Shown here piece by piece: positions 35,801 through 47,800 of a stretch of DNA of 64,000 bases. The stretch comes from Chrysemys picta bellii (Eukaryota > Chordata > Testudines > Emydidae). A model generated the notes under the pieces. It saw nothing but the letters and a program-made list of their open reading frames with translations. It had not been told where the DNA came from and searched no databases. The position numbers were made by a program, and so were the translations under genes. Position 1 is the first letter of the stretch, and every line of letters begins with the position of its first letter. The stretch is from positions 1 through 64,000 of the forward strand of contig NW_027053007.1 in the NCBI RefSeq assembly GCF_011386835.1, given 5' to 3'.

Positions 35801-38800
35801 GGCGGGAGCGTAGGCTGTGGGTGATGAAAGCCCAACTGGTACCACGTGGCCAGGCACTGACCTGTGCCGTTGGGGGATGCGATGCTGATATTGCTGTCAC
35901 GCAGGGTCAGGGCCAGCGTTCTCATCAGCTTCTCCACTGTGGCCATGAGCTCTGTCGCGCTCCGGTGTCTCTGCTCCACGCTCTCGCTCTGCTGCCCAAC
36001 CAGATTTATCGGCTTCTCCAGAATGTCCAAGAAGTCCTGGCCAAGCAAACATGGGGGGTGTTGGTGTCACAGTGCCTGAGCCCCTGCCGCGCCCCCCATT
36101 CCCATATTGCTAGTCCTCCACTGCCTTCCCACAATCCCCCTGAAAGGAAAGACAAGTTCTCCTGCAATTGACATCGCTGCCTGGGTGGTCAGACTAGATG
36201 ATCACAATGGTCCTGTCTAGCCTAGGAACCTAGGAGAGCTAGCTTCTTGGGCACAGAGCCCCCTGGAGAGGCAGGCACGGGAATTTCTGGGCAGTGCTGC
36301 TGTTTATTTCTCTCCTGTTCCAGGCGCTGCATCCCTATAGATCGCCCTGAGACTAGATCCGAGTAGGAGAAGCAATTCCTCCCCCTAACGGGAACAAACC
36401 CAGCAAGGCCCACAATTTTGGCTTGGCACCTGCAGCTTCTCTTCGGCGTTCTGAGAGTTCATCTGCTTCAGATCCTCCAGCGCCGCCTTCCAGAGACGTC
36501 CCTCCTGGGCCGGGAAGCTGCCCAGAAAGTTCTGCAAAACAAGGCCCACGCCTGGCTCAGGAAAAGAGATCACAGAATCGCAGCCCACCTCCCCCCGTCC
36601 CGAGAGGCTCCCTCGGCTCAGAAGCCGGGCGCCAGAGGGAGCGCGGGCAATGCCCCGTCTGGCCCCTAGGGGGTGCCCGGCGTTTGCAAGGGATGGGGGG
36701 GGACGGCGGTTGCAAGCTGAAGCGAGTTGCAGCAGCCTGATGCTGCCGATCCTGGAGGGTGAGAATCACCCCGGGGCAAAGGCCTAGGCCGTGGCTGGAC
36801 TGCAGGGGCTCCAGGGACTGGCCACTGGCTCTTTGCCCAGGGGCGAGTTTGGCCCCAGAATCCTCGTGGGGTGAGATCAGTGAAAAGCAACGTGGCCCTA
36901 AAGGGGAATCGGGGTCTATCCCCCCCCCCGGGGTCTGTGCCCCACTCACCTTGGCTTTGGCAGAGTTGTCATCATCCAGCAGGGGCGGGCTGGTGAGCTC
37001 TGGGGATGGAAAGGGAGGAGGAGTGAGAGATGGGTGGGGGAAATATGGGGTCTGGCTGGGTAGGTGCATGCACCAGAGCCAGGCACAGAGCAGGACTCCC
37101 TCCCTCCAGCAGGGGGAGCAGTGACCCCCCCCACACACACACTCAGTCCCACACATGTGCACAGCCCCTTCTCCGCATCCTCTGCCCACAAGCTGGTCTC
37201 TGTGAAAGGATCCCTCCCCCCTCCCCGTCTTAGGGGGACTGAGCCGCAGTGGGGAGGGGCGGGGGCTGTGGAATCATCCCAGCCGTATCTCCCCTCAACC
37301 CTCTCCCCCCAGCTGTGCGTGGTTCTGGAGTGTGTTGGAGGGGAGGGGGGGTGAATCCAGCAGGGACCCCCGGGCTGGCCCCACAGTGGCCTCTAGGCAC
37401 AGACTGCGCCCCCTGCTGCCATCTTCCCAGGGCAGAGACTCCAGCCGTGCAGCAGGAATACAGGCTCTGCTGCAGGGGGAGAGATGCCCGGCCCCTGGCA
37501 GCCCTGGAGTGACCCCTGCTCCACTCCCAGAGCCAGACCTGGGCACGCTGGTGGCTGTGGCTCTGAGACAACCGGAAACACCCCAGTGGATGGACAGGCT
37601 GGGCTGCGGGGAAGGTGTGGGCCTGGAGGCTGAGCTCCCCTGAGCCAGGGCTGAGACCCAGAGGGACCCCGTCCATGGGGGGCAGGGGGACTGGCACCGT
37701 CCCAGACCAGTTCTCAGCTCGCTGCCCCCTCGGACTAGTTAAGCTGCAAAGGGGAAGTGACTTAGGCTGCGTGCAGGGCGCTAGCTAGAAGGAAGCTCGC
37801 CTGAGAGGGGACAGTTGGGGCTTCTATACAGCCCGAGGGCTGGGCCCAGTGGTGGGGGCCTGAGTCAAGGGGGGCTAGGAGCCCCGGAGGAAGGGTTTTG
37901 CTAGCAGGGATAGGAGAGGAGGGTCTGACTTTGAAAGGCTCCCGCAGAATGGGGATCACAGTGTGACCTGGCCGGACGCCAAAGACACGGGGAAGCCAAG
38001 AATCCGGGAGCTATGATCATAGAATATCAGGGTTGGAAGGGACCTCAGGAGGTTCTAGTCCAACCCCCTGCTCAAAGCAGAACCAATTCCCAACTAAATC
38101 ATCCCAGCCAGGGCTTTGTCAAGCCTGACCTTAAAAACCTCTAAGGAAGGAGATTCCACCACCTCCATAGGGAACCCATTCCAGTGCTTCACCAGCCTCC
38201 TAGTGAAAAAGTGTTTCCTAATATCCAACCTAAACCTCCCCCACTGCAACTTGAGACCATTACTCCTTGTTCTGTCATCTGCTACCACTGAGAACAGTCT
38301 AGATCCATCCTCTTTGGAACCCCCTTTCAGGTAGTTGAAAGCAGCTATCAAATCCCCACTCATTCTTCTCTTCTGCAGACTAAACAATCCCAGTTCCCTC
38401 AGCCTCTCCTCATAAATCATGTGCTCCAGCCCCCTAATCATTTTTGTTGCAATCCACTGGACTCTTTCCAATTTTCCCACATCCTTCTTGTAGTGTGGGG
38501 CTCAACACTGGACTGAAAACTCCAGATGAGGCCTCACCAATGTCGAATAGAGGGGAATGATCACGTCCCTCGATCTGCTGGCAATGCATCTACTTATACA
38601 GCCCAAAATGCCGTTAGCCTTCTTGGCAACAAGGGCACACTGCTGATTCATATCCAGCTTTTCGTCCACTGTAACCCCTAGGTCCTTTTCTGCAGAACTG
38701 CTGCCTAGCCATTCGGTCCCTAGTCTGTAGCAGTGCATGGGATTCTTCCAACTTAAGTGAAGAACTCTGCACTTGTCCTCATTGAACCTCATGAGATTTC

Positions 38801-41800
38801 TTTTGACCCAATCCTCTAATTTGTTTAGGTCCCTCTGTATCCTATCCCTACCCTCCAGTGTATCTACCACTCCTCCCAGTTTAGTGTCATCCACAAACTT
38901 GCTGAGAGTGCAGTCCATGATATCCTCCAGATCATTAATGAATGGAAGGGAAGAAAGGGGGCGCTGAACTGGAGCTGGTCACCTGAAGGGGGCGCCGCAC
39001 TCAGAGTTACAGACCCCGGCCTGATGGGTCCCCTCCCCGTTCGGGATACCCCCAGCACCACCCCTCCCATGGAGCACTAGGAGAAGGGTGGGTGGGCTGC
39101 GCCCAGGAGAGTGCAGGGGAATTGGGGGCTGTCCCTTTAAACTAGTTTCTTTGCTCTCTGGTTGCGCTCACGGGGGTCTATGGCAGAAGCCCGCAGATCC
39201 CCGACATGCGGCCAGGCCCTGCACGGCTGGTAAACGGGTTGTTTGGAATCCAGCTGGATCCAGGGGATCCCCCTATTCCTAACACTGCTCAGTGAGCAGC
39301 GGCCCAACAACGTCCATTCCCGGACCCTGCTGTGACCCCGAGGCCTAGGGCCCCGCGGGGCAAATCCACTGAGGCCTTGGACAGATGACACTCACTTAGG
39401 GTTACCATATTTCAGCGAGCAAAAAAGAGGACGGGAGGAGCCCCGCCCTAGCCCCGCCCCTGCCCCTCCCACTTCCCGCCCCCCCCTGACCTCCCAACCC
39501 TCCCCCCGTTCCTTGTCCCCTGACTACCCCCTCCTGGGACCCCTGCCCCTAACTGCCCCCCAGGACTATCTAAGCCTCCCTGCCTCTTGTCCCCTGACTG
39601 CCCCAGCCTTTATCCACACCCCCACCCCCAGACAGACCCCTGGGACTCCCACGCCCCATCCAACCACTCCCCACCCACTGACAGCCCCCCCCAGAACTCC
39701 CAACCCATCTAAACCCCTCTGCTCCCTGTCCCCTGACTGCTCCGATCCCTCTCCGCACTCCTGCCCCCTGACAGCCCCCCCCAGAACTCCCAACCCATCT
39801 AAACCCCTCTGCTCCCTGTCCCCTGACTGCTCCGATCCCTCTCCCCACTCCTGCCCCCTGACAGCTCCCCCCCAGAACTCCCAGCCCCCTACCCCCCCCC
39901 TGCTCCTTGTCCCCTGACTGCTCCGATCTCTCTCCCCACTCCTGCCCCCTGACAGCTCCCCCCAGAACTCCCAACCCATCTAAACCCCTCTGCTCCCTGT
40001 CCCCTGACTGCTCCGATCCCTCTCTCCACTCCTGCCCCCTGACAGCTCCCCCCCAGAACTCCCAGCCCCCTACCCCCCCCCGCTCCTTGTCCCCTAACTG
40101 CCCCCTCCTAAGACCCCCCCCAACTGCCCCCCAGGACCCTACCCCCTACCTGTACCCTGACTGCCCAAAACTTTCTCCACTGCCCCCAAAAAGCCCCCCC
40201 TGTTTCTTGACCTCCACCTCCAGAACCTTCCTGCCCCCTGACCTCCTTACCCTGCTGCTCAGAACAGAGTTGGGCTCTGTGCAGCCGAGCCGGACACGTG
40301 GCTGAGCTCCCGAGCACAACAAAACCCGGTCTGGCCCTGCACAACAAAACCCGGTCTGGCCCTGCACAGTGCTGCTGGACTGGGCTGCAAGGGAGCTGCT
40401 GGCTCAGAATGCAGGGCGGATCCGGCTCCTCTAAAGCTGCTTCTGAGTCCAGCCCGGGACTTCCCTGCAGCCCTCCCAGCCACTCTCTGCTAATCCCGGA
40501 CATTGTGAGAGCTTTGCAAATTCCCCCCGGACGCTATTTTTAGCACACAAAAGGAGGACATGTCCGGGGAAATCCGGACGTATGGTAACCCTACACTCAC
40601 TGCCGATCTGGCCTGTGGAAGCTGAAGCCAGAAGAGACCCGCCCAGCCTGACCCCCAGCATAGCCCCAGCGAGAGTCACCAGGCAGCAGTACATGAATCC
40701 AGCCCCAAACAGAGGGGACTTTACTGCCCTCGCTGCCTCCTGGGGCCTTTCACCGCTGTGGAGAGTCTGATCTGACAGACGGGCCCCGCCCTGCCTGGGC
40801 ACAGAGAGCCCTGCCGTGATCTAGCCAAACGCTGGAGGGCCGTGCACCCGCCTGGCTGCCAACGTGCCAGCTGCCGGGCAAAGGGGGGATACACGGAGGA
40901 TGTCAGGGCTCCGTAGTGCAGCAGGGTCACTCACCCCGTGCAGGGAGCGGGGTTTTTGACCTAGGGACCTGGCTTGCACCTGCAGAGACGCACTCATTCT
41001 GGCCATTAAGCTCTCCCCGATATTTATCCATAACGCTTTTGCTTCACACAGAAATCCTTGTGGCTAAAATCCCCTTCGCCTGGACATCAGCAAACATGTC
41101 AATCAGCGGGGAGAGTCAAGAGCGCTCACAGATCCTTCCCTTGGGCCGTGCTCCAGCAGTTCTGTCTCAGACTCCCCTTCTCTCTCTTTCCCGTGACAGC
41201 GTTTTGCTATTTCCCGCTACGCCCCTTCCCCTCGGTCGTTATTTGCATAAAGGCAGCACCCAGCGCGCTGCACACACACTGCCATAAAGAGCTTGTGGTC
41301 TAAACGGGCAAGAGGTGGGAGAGAAAACTGTGGCAGGCAATTGCCCAAGGACACTCAGCAGTAACAGAGCTGGGACTAGAACCCAAGTCTCCGTCTCACA
41401 CCCAACCTGCTAGACCTGTCTCGATCACCTTGTTTCTTCCATAGAAGGCCAAGAATGTGTCTCCCCTGCCTCACCAGGCAGATTTTACCCTCTGCTCCCC
41501 CTCACTGAGAGGAGCTCTGTGTCTCCTGGCTCACGCCTGGGAGTGCATCAAGGCTGGAAAAAATGGGGTTCCAGAAACTAATGGGCTTTTTGAGCCCAAG
41601 CTGTATTAAAGGTTGATCCAACACAGAGTCCTCGGCTCCGTCTCAGCCCAGTTTGCTTTGCAAAGACCTGACCTGCCCCCACCTCAAAGCTCTGCTACGA
41701 AAGAGCATCTTGGGCTCTGATTGCAGCTGCAGGTTTCGGGGGGATGCTGCAGCTTCTAATGACGTCCCCAAGGCCCTACGCTGGTGCCGCGGTGGAATTA

Positions 41801-44800
41801 AGCACCATGGCAAGAGACATGGCGACGTTCAGTCCCCGGGCTCAGTTTCCCATTTGTAAGACAGGCTGGGAGTCAGAACAGACACTGCCCAGGTGTGGCG
41901 CAGAGAAAGAGCAAGACCTCAGGGCAACCTGGTTAGTTTCCCCATCCAGGCATGGAGGTTAGTTTCAGATATCCTGGGTCAGTTCAGTGGCCGTGCATTA
42001 ACAGCATCGCCAACGCCAAGCAATCAATAAAAGCCCCAAACCCTGAGCCAGGCTGCAAAAAAGGTCACAAGATTGGTTTAAAAATTACGAGATTTAAAAA
42101 AAAAATCCATTTTGGGGTTCGTTTTGTTTGACTCTGGTTTGGGAGCTGTGGGTCACCCCACTATAATGTTTGGCAGTTTTTCCTCTGCCATGTGGGCCAG
42201 GCCCTAATTTTGATTTTAGCCAAAAGCAGAATCACGGGACTCTGGGAGGTGAGGCTTTAAGGAAACGCCACGCATTAGCAACACTGCAGAAAAGCCAGAA
42301 ACATCATGCCTTTGTCACGACTGTTTCCAGCTCCCGTTGTACCTATGCTCATCTTAGACGTATCCTTTTGACTCTTCCCAAATCCCCCACTGCATTTACA
42401 CATGTAACTCCCTGGCATGTTGATGCAGTTCCCGTGGGGCTCACAGATTGTGGCGTTTCGCTGGCACTCGTCAATGTCTGCAAGGAGGGAGAAAGAACTA
42501 GGTCAGGCTGATCGAGGAGCTGTACCTTGGGCACTGGGGTGATGCTGCTGGGGGATAATCCAGGCGTCCGACATGCACTGTGCTCTGGGGAACGGGGCTG
42601 GTTAGAGCCAGGAGTTCAGTTACTGGGTCAGCGACCGGGAGCGAGTTGGCTATTGTCCGGAATGAGCCGCTCCAGCTGGGAAGGGAAAAGCAGCCCTGCC
42701 AGGACACGCGCCGGCTGCTTGCTAAAGCTACCAAGGGGATCTGGCGATGCCCAGTGCCGCAATATCAGTGCAGACGGCAATGCCTGAATGAGCCGTCCGC
42801 CCCTGGAAGGGACAAATGGGGAGCTGCTTTGGAGGAAGGGGATAGAGAATAACATGAGAGCTAGTCTAATGCCTGGATATCAGTCAATGGGGTGACCTCC
42901 TCTGCAACCCATGAGCTGCCCTGGGCACCCCCTTGCACACAGGACAGTGCAGAACCAGAGGGGTTCAGAGACAGGCAATGAGAATGATCAGGGGCCTGGA
43001 AAAACCCTCTATGGAGAGAGACTGAAAAGACTGGGACTGGCACCTTAGAGTGAACATAAGCGGGGATGTGATAAGAGTCTATAAATGATTGACAGGGATA
43101 GAGAAGGGAGATGGGGAGCTTCTGTTCTCCCCACCTCATAATACTAGAGCAAAGGCCAGTCACAAAGAGGGGAACATTCGAAACCGAGCCAAGGAAAGGC
43201 TGTTTCACGCAATGTGCGATTAGCCTGTGGAACTCCTCACCACAGGAGTCCCTGAGGCCAAGAATTTAGCAAGATTCCAGGAGCGACTGGACATTCCTAC
43301 AGATGATGAGAACAGCCGGAGTGATCATAGTTGAAGGGCACAAACGTTTGGGAAGAGAGAGAAAACCTCCTGCTGTGGGGCTTCAGCCCTGCTGAGTATT
43401 AGAGACCAGGAAGTGAGGGCAGATTATCCCCCGGCTGCCACTGCAGGGCTCTTCCACCGTCCTCTGCAGCATCTGGCTCTGGCCCGTTGGAGCCGGGATA
43501 CCAGGCTAGATGGGCCTGAGCTCTGATCCCGTCTGTGCTGTGCAAGTGCCAGCGTGACTTGTGTCTCAGCCTGGCCGGGGCCACGGTTTTGCCTCTTCAG
43601 AGGCTGAGCTGCTCCCAGGGCAGACTGACCCTGTAAGAACCGACCGGCTGCATCCTGCCAAGTGCTGCCTCCTCCGCCCCTCGACCCTGCGACACTCGCG
43701 GGTTCTCCTGACAGCACCAAGGCGGCTCCGCGTTTCCAGAACCTGCTTTATTCCAGAAACGACGTACAATCGGGTTCCGCCCCCGAAGGCTTCCCAGAGT
43801 CCATGCGGGATGGGAACGGAGCTTCCAGGACCGAGGCCGGGGTGCCCAGCACTGCAGCTATTCCCTGCCCCCCAGGGACCATGGGGGAATATCGGGATGT
43901 GTCTGGGACACACTGTGCTGTGGCTATTCCCTGCCCCCCAGGGCCCATAGGGGGCAGAGCGCACTGTGCTATTTCCATGGCCCAGACACGAGGCCTCTGC
44001 CCAGCTCAGGGGGACACTAGCAGCCCAAATGCTGCGTGCTGGGGCCAGCGAGGGTCCCCTCCTCTCTCCCCAGTGTATCTCTGCAGCACAAGGAGTTTGC
44101 TCCATGGGTCTGTTTCTAACCCCGAAGGTTTATTCCCTGTCCAAGCGCCGGGCATAGGGGTGAACCCGGCCCCATGCTCTGCGGGAGCAGGCGAGGGTCA
44201 CGTCTCTTCACAGCCTCAGTGACGGCAACAGCCCCCGTGCAGCACCAGGCCTGGAATGAGCATTTCTGTGTGCGAGGGGAGGTCTCAGCTGGGGGCGGGG
44301 GGCAGGGGAGAGCTCACCCTGGCAGGTGTTGTCACTCGCGTGCATGAAGTTGGCTTTCCCAGAGCTGGGCTCGTAGCCATCGATGCAGGTGCAGTAGTAA
44401 CCCCTAGCCACGTTGGTGCAGTGTGCGTGGGGTCCACAGTCTGCCGGGCTCGGGCCCTGACACTCGTCAATATCTGCAGCACAAGAGGGGACGCTCTGTA
44501 CAGTCCTGGCAGGGAGACGTTCCTGTATCACCCACCTGTGCTGAGCTGGGTGATGGGACCCAGGCGACCGGGCCCCTGGGAGCTTAACAATCACAGGCCT
44601 GATTCTCAGCTATGCTCAGGCGGTACTAGGCTGCTCTGGCAGCGAAACGGCCACTCGAGAATCCCCCACCCTGCAAAAGGGGCCACCCCAGCTGGTGGGG
44701 AGCTGCTGTCGGGGTCCTGCCCCCACCCTGCTCCTAGCGCCTGATGTAGGGGGCGAGGCCGGGATTCCCAGCACTGCAGCTATTCCCTGCCCCCCAGGGA

Positions 44801-47800
44801 CCATGGGGGAGGATCGGGGTGTGGCTGAGACACACTGTGCTGTGGCTATTCTCTCCTCCCCAGGGCCCATAGGGGGCAGAGCGCACTGTGCTATTTCCAT
44901 GGCCCAGACACGAGGCCTCTGCCCAGCTCAGGGGGACACTAGCAGCCCAAATGCTGCGTGCTGGGGCCAGCGAGGATCCCCTCCCCTCTCCCCAGTGTAT
45001 CTCTGCAGCACAAGGAGTTTGCTCCGTGGGTCTGTTTCTAACCCCGAAGGTTTATTCTCTGTCCAAGCGCCGGGCACAGGGGTGAACCCGGCCCCATGCT
45101 CTGCGGGAGCAGGCGAGGGTCACGTCTCTTCACAGCCTCACTGACGGCAGCAGCCCCGGTGCAGCACCAGGCCTGGAATGAGCATTTCTGTGTGCGAGGG
45201 GAGGTCTCAGCTGGGGGCGGGGGCAGGGGAGAGCTCACCCTGGCAGGTGTTGTCACTCGCGTGCATGAAGTTGGCTTTCCCAGAGCTGGGCTCGTAGCCA
45301 TCGATGCAGGTGCAGTAGTAACCCCTAGCCACGTTGGTGCAGTGTGCGTGGGGTCCACAGTCTGCCGGGCTCGGGCCCTGACACTCGTCAATATCTGCAG
45401 CACAAGAGGGGACGCTCTGTACAGTCCTGGCAGGGAGACGTTCCTGTATCACCCACCTGTACTGAGCTGGGTGATGGGACCCAGGCGACCGGGCCCCTGG
45501 GAGCTTAACAATCACAGGCCTGATTCCCAGCTACGCTCAGGTGGCACTAGGCTGCTCCGGCAGCGGAACGGCCACTCGAGAATCCCCCACCCTGCAAAAG
45601 GGGCCACCCCAGCTGGTGGGGAGCTGCTGTCGGGGTCCTGCCCCCACCCTGCTCCTAGCCCCTGATGTAGGGGGCGAGGCCGGGATTCCCAGCACTGCAG
45701 CTATTCCCTGCCCCCCAGGGACCATGGGGGAGGATCGGGGTGTGGCTGAGACACACTGTGCTGTGGCTATTCTCTCCTCCCCAGGGCCCATAGGGGGCAG
45801 AGCGCACTGTGCTATTTCCATGGCCCAGACACGAGGCCTCTGCCCAGCTCAGGGGGACACTAGCAGCCCAAATGCTGCGTGCTGGGGCCAGCGAGGATCC
45901 CCTCCCCTCTCCCCAGTGTATCTCTGCAGCACAAGGAGTTTGCTCCGTGGGTCTGTTTCTAACCCTGAAGGTTTATTCTCTGTCCAAGCGCCGGGCATAG
46001 GGGTGAACCCGGCCCCATGCTCTGCGGGAGCAGGCGAGGGTCACGTCTCTTCACAGCCTCACTGACGGCAGCAGCCCCGGTGCAGCACCAGGCCTGGAAT
46101 GAGCATTTCTGTGTGCGAGGGGGGGTCTCAGCTGGGGGCGGGGGGCGGGGGAGAGCTCACCCTGGCAGGTGTTCTCACTCGCGTGCATGAAGTTGGCTTT
46201 CCCAGAGCTGGGCTCGAAGCCATTGATGCAGGTGCAGTAGTAACCCCTAGCCACGTTGGTGCAGTGTGCGTGGGGTCCACAGTCTGCCGGGCTCGGGCCC
46301 TGACACTCGTCAATATCTGCAGCACAAGAGGGGATGTTCTGTACAGTCCTGGCAGGGAGACATTCCTGTATCACCCACCTGTACTAAGCTGGGTGATGGG
46401 ACCCAGGTGACCGGGCCCCTGGGAGCTTAACAATCACAGGCCTGATTCTCAGCTACACTCAGGCGGCATAGGCTGCTCTGGCAGCGGAACGGCCCCATGA
46501 GAATCCCCCACCCTGCAAAAGGGGCCACCCCAGCTGGTGGGGAGCTGCTGTCGGGGTCCTGCCCCCACCCTGCTCCTAGCGCCTGATGTAGGGGGCGAGG
46601 CCGGGATTCCCAGCACTGCAGCTATTCCCTGCCCTCCAGGGACCATGGGGGAGGATCGGGGTGTGGCTGGGACACACTGTGCTGTGGCTATTCTCTCCTC
46701 CCCAGGGCCCATAGGGGGCAGAGCGCACTGTGCTATTTCCATGGCCCAGACATGAGGCCCCTTCCCAGCTGAGGGGGACACTAGCAGCCCAGTTTCTGCG
46801 TGCTGGGGCCAGCGAGGGTCCCCTCCCATCTCCCCAGCACATCTCTGCAGCACAAGGAGTTTGCTACATGGGTCTGTTTATTCCCCATCCAAGTGCCGGG
46901 CACAGGGGTGATGGAGGATCACGTCTCATCACAGCCTGGCTGATGGCCTCAGGCCACTGCCAAAGCTGGCAGCAGCCCCGGTGCAGCGCCAGGCCTGGAA
47001 CGAGCATTTGTGTGTGCAAGGGGGGGTCTCAGCAGGTGGGGGCCAGGGAAGAGCTCACCCTGGCAGGTGTTCTCAATCGCGTTCATGAACTTGGCTTTCC
47101 CAGAGATGGGCTCGTAGCCAGGGATGCAGGTGCAGTAGTAACTCCCAGCCACGTTGGCGCAGTATGCGTTGAGTCCACAGATTGGTGGGCTCGGCCCCAG
47201 ACACTCGTTAATATCTGTAATGCAAGAGGGGACGCTCTGTACAGTCCTGGCAGGGAGACGTTCCCCGTATCACCCCCCAGCACCCTGCACTGAGCTGGGT
47301 GACGGGATGCAGGCGACCGGGGCCATGAGCGGTTAGTGATTAAGGGCCTGATTCTCAGTTACCCATTTCTGCTGCTGGAAAGTTGGAAACAGTCCCACGA
47401 GCCTCCTGTCCCAGGTTCGGGGAGTTCATCCCCACAAACATCCAGATCCCACATGTGAGAGGAGGGTTGGGAGACTCCCTCTGGGGCTCCAGGCTTTCTG
47501 TGTGTTGGGGTAGGGGGGTGACAAGCTGCCTCTTCTCTGCCCCCTCCCTCCTCGGATCCCTGCGGCCTGGGGTGGGGGGGGAGCATAGCCAGGATTGCCC
47601 CATTCTGCTCCCGTGGGGCCCCTCTGCCCCTGGACACCCAGGGGCTGATTAGGGCCCAGGCTGGGATTCAGACGGGTCAGTGTGATGGGCCCCCCCACCC
47701 TGTGCCCAATCCACAGAGCCCAACGCTCCTGGCTCCTGCTGCAGCCGCTCCTGCTGCTCACTCTGGAGGCCCCGGTTCGATCCCCAGGAGGGCGGCGCTC

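Larger units (their letters stand above)
43838..46900 (-). repeat. Tandem array of ~0.92-kb exon-plus-intron units
   Basis: A landmark in the intron (CCCAGCACTGCAGCTATTCC) recurs near 43,850, 44,768, 45,688 and 46,609, giving a period of about 920 bp. Each unit carries one 156-bp phase 1-1 Ca-EGF exon (44,318, 45,239, 46,161). Introns and exons are both nearly identical, so unequal crossing-over amplified the EGF exon recently. The unit holding the 47,059 exon is an older relative. Confidence 0.9.

Noticed and set aside
39513..40305. Proline-rich plus-strand and glycine-rich minus-strand frames
   Set aside because: They are translations of the 90-bp minisatellite inside the hAT element.
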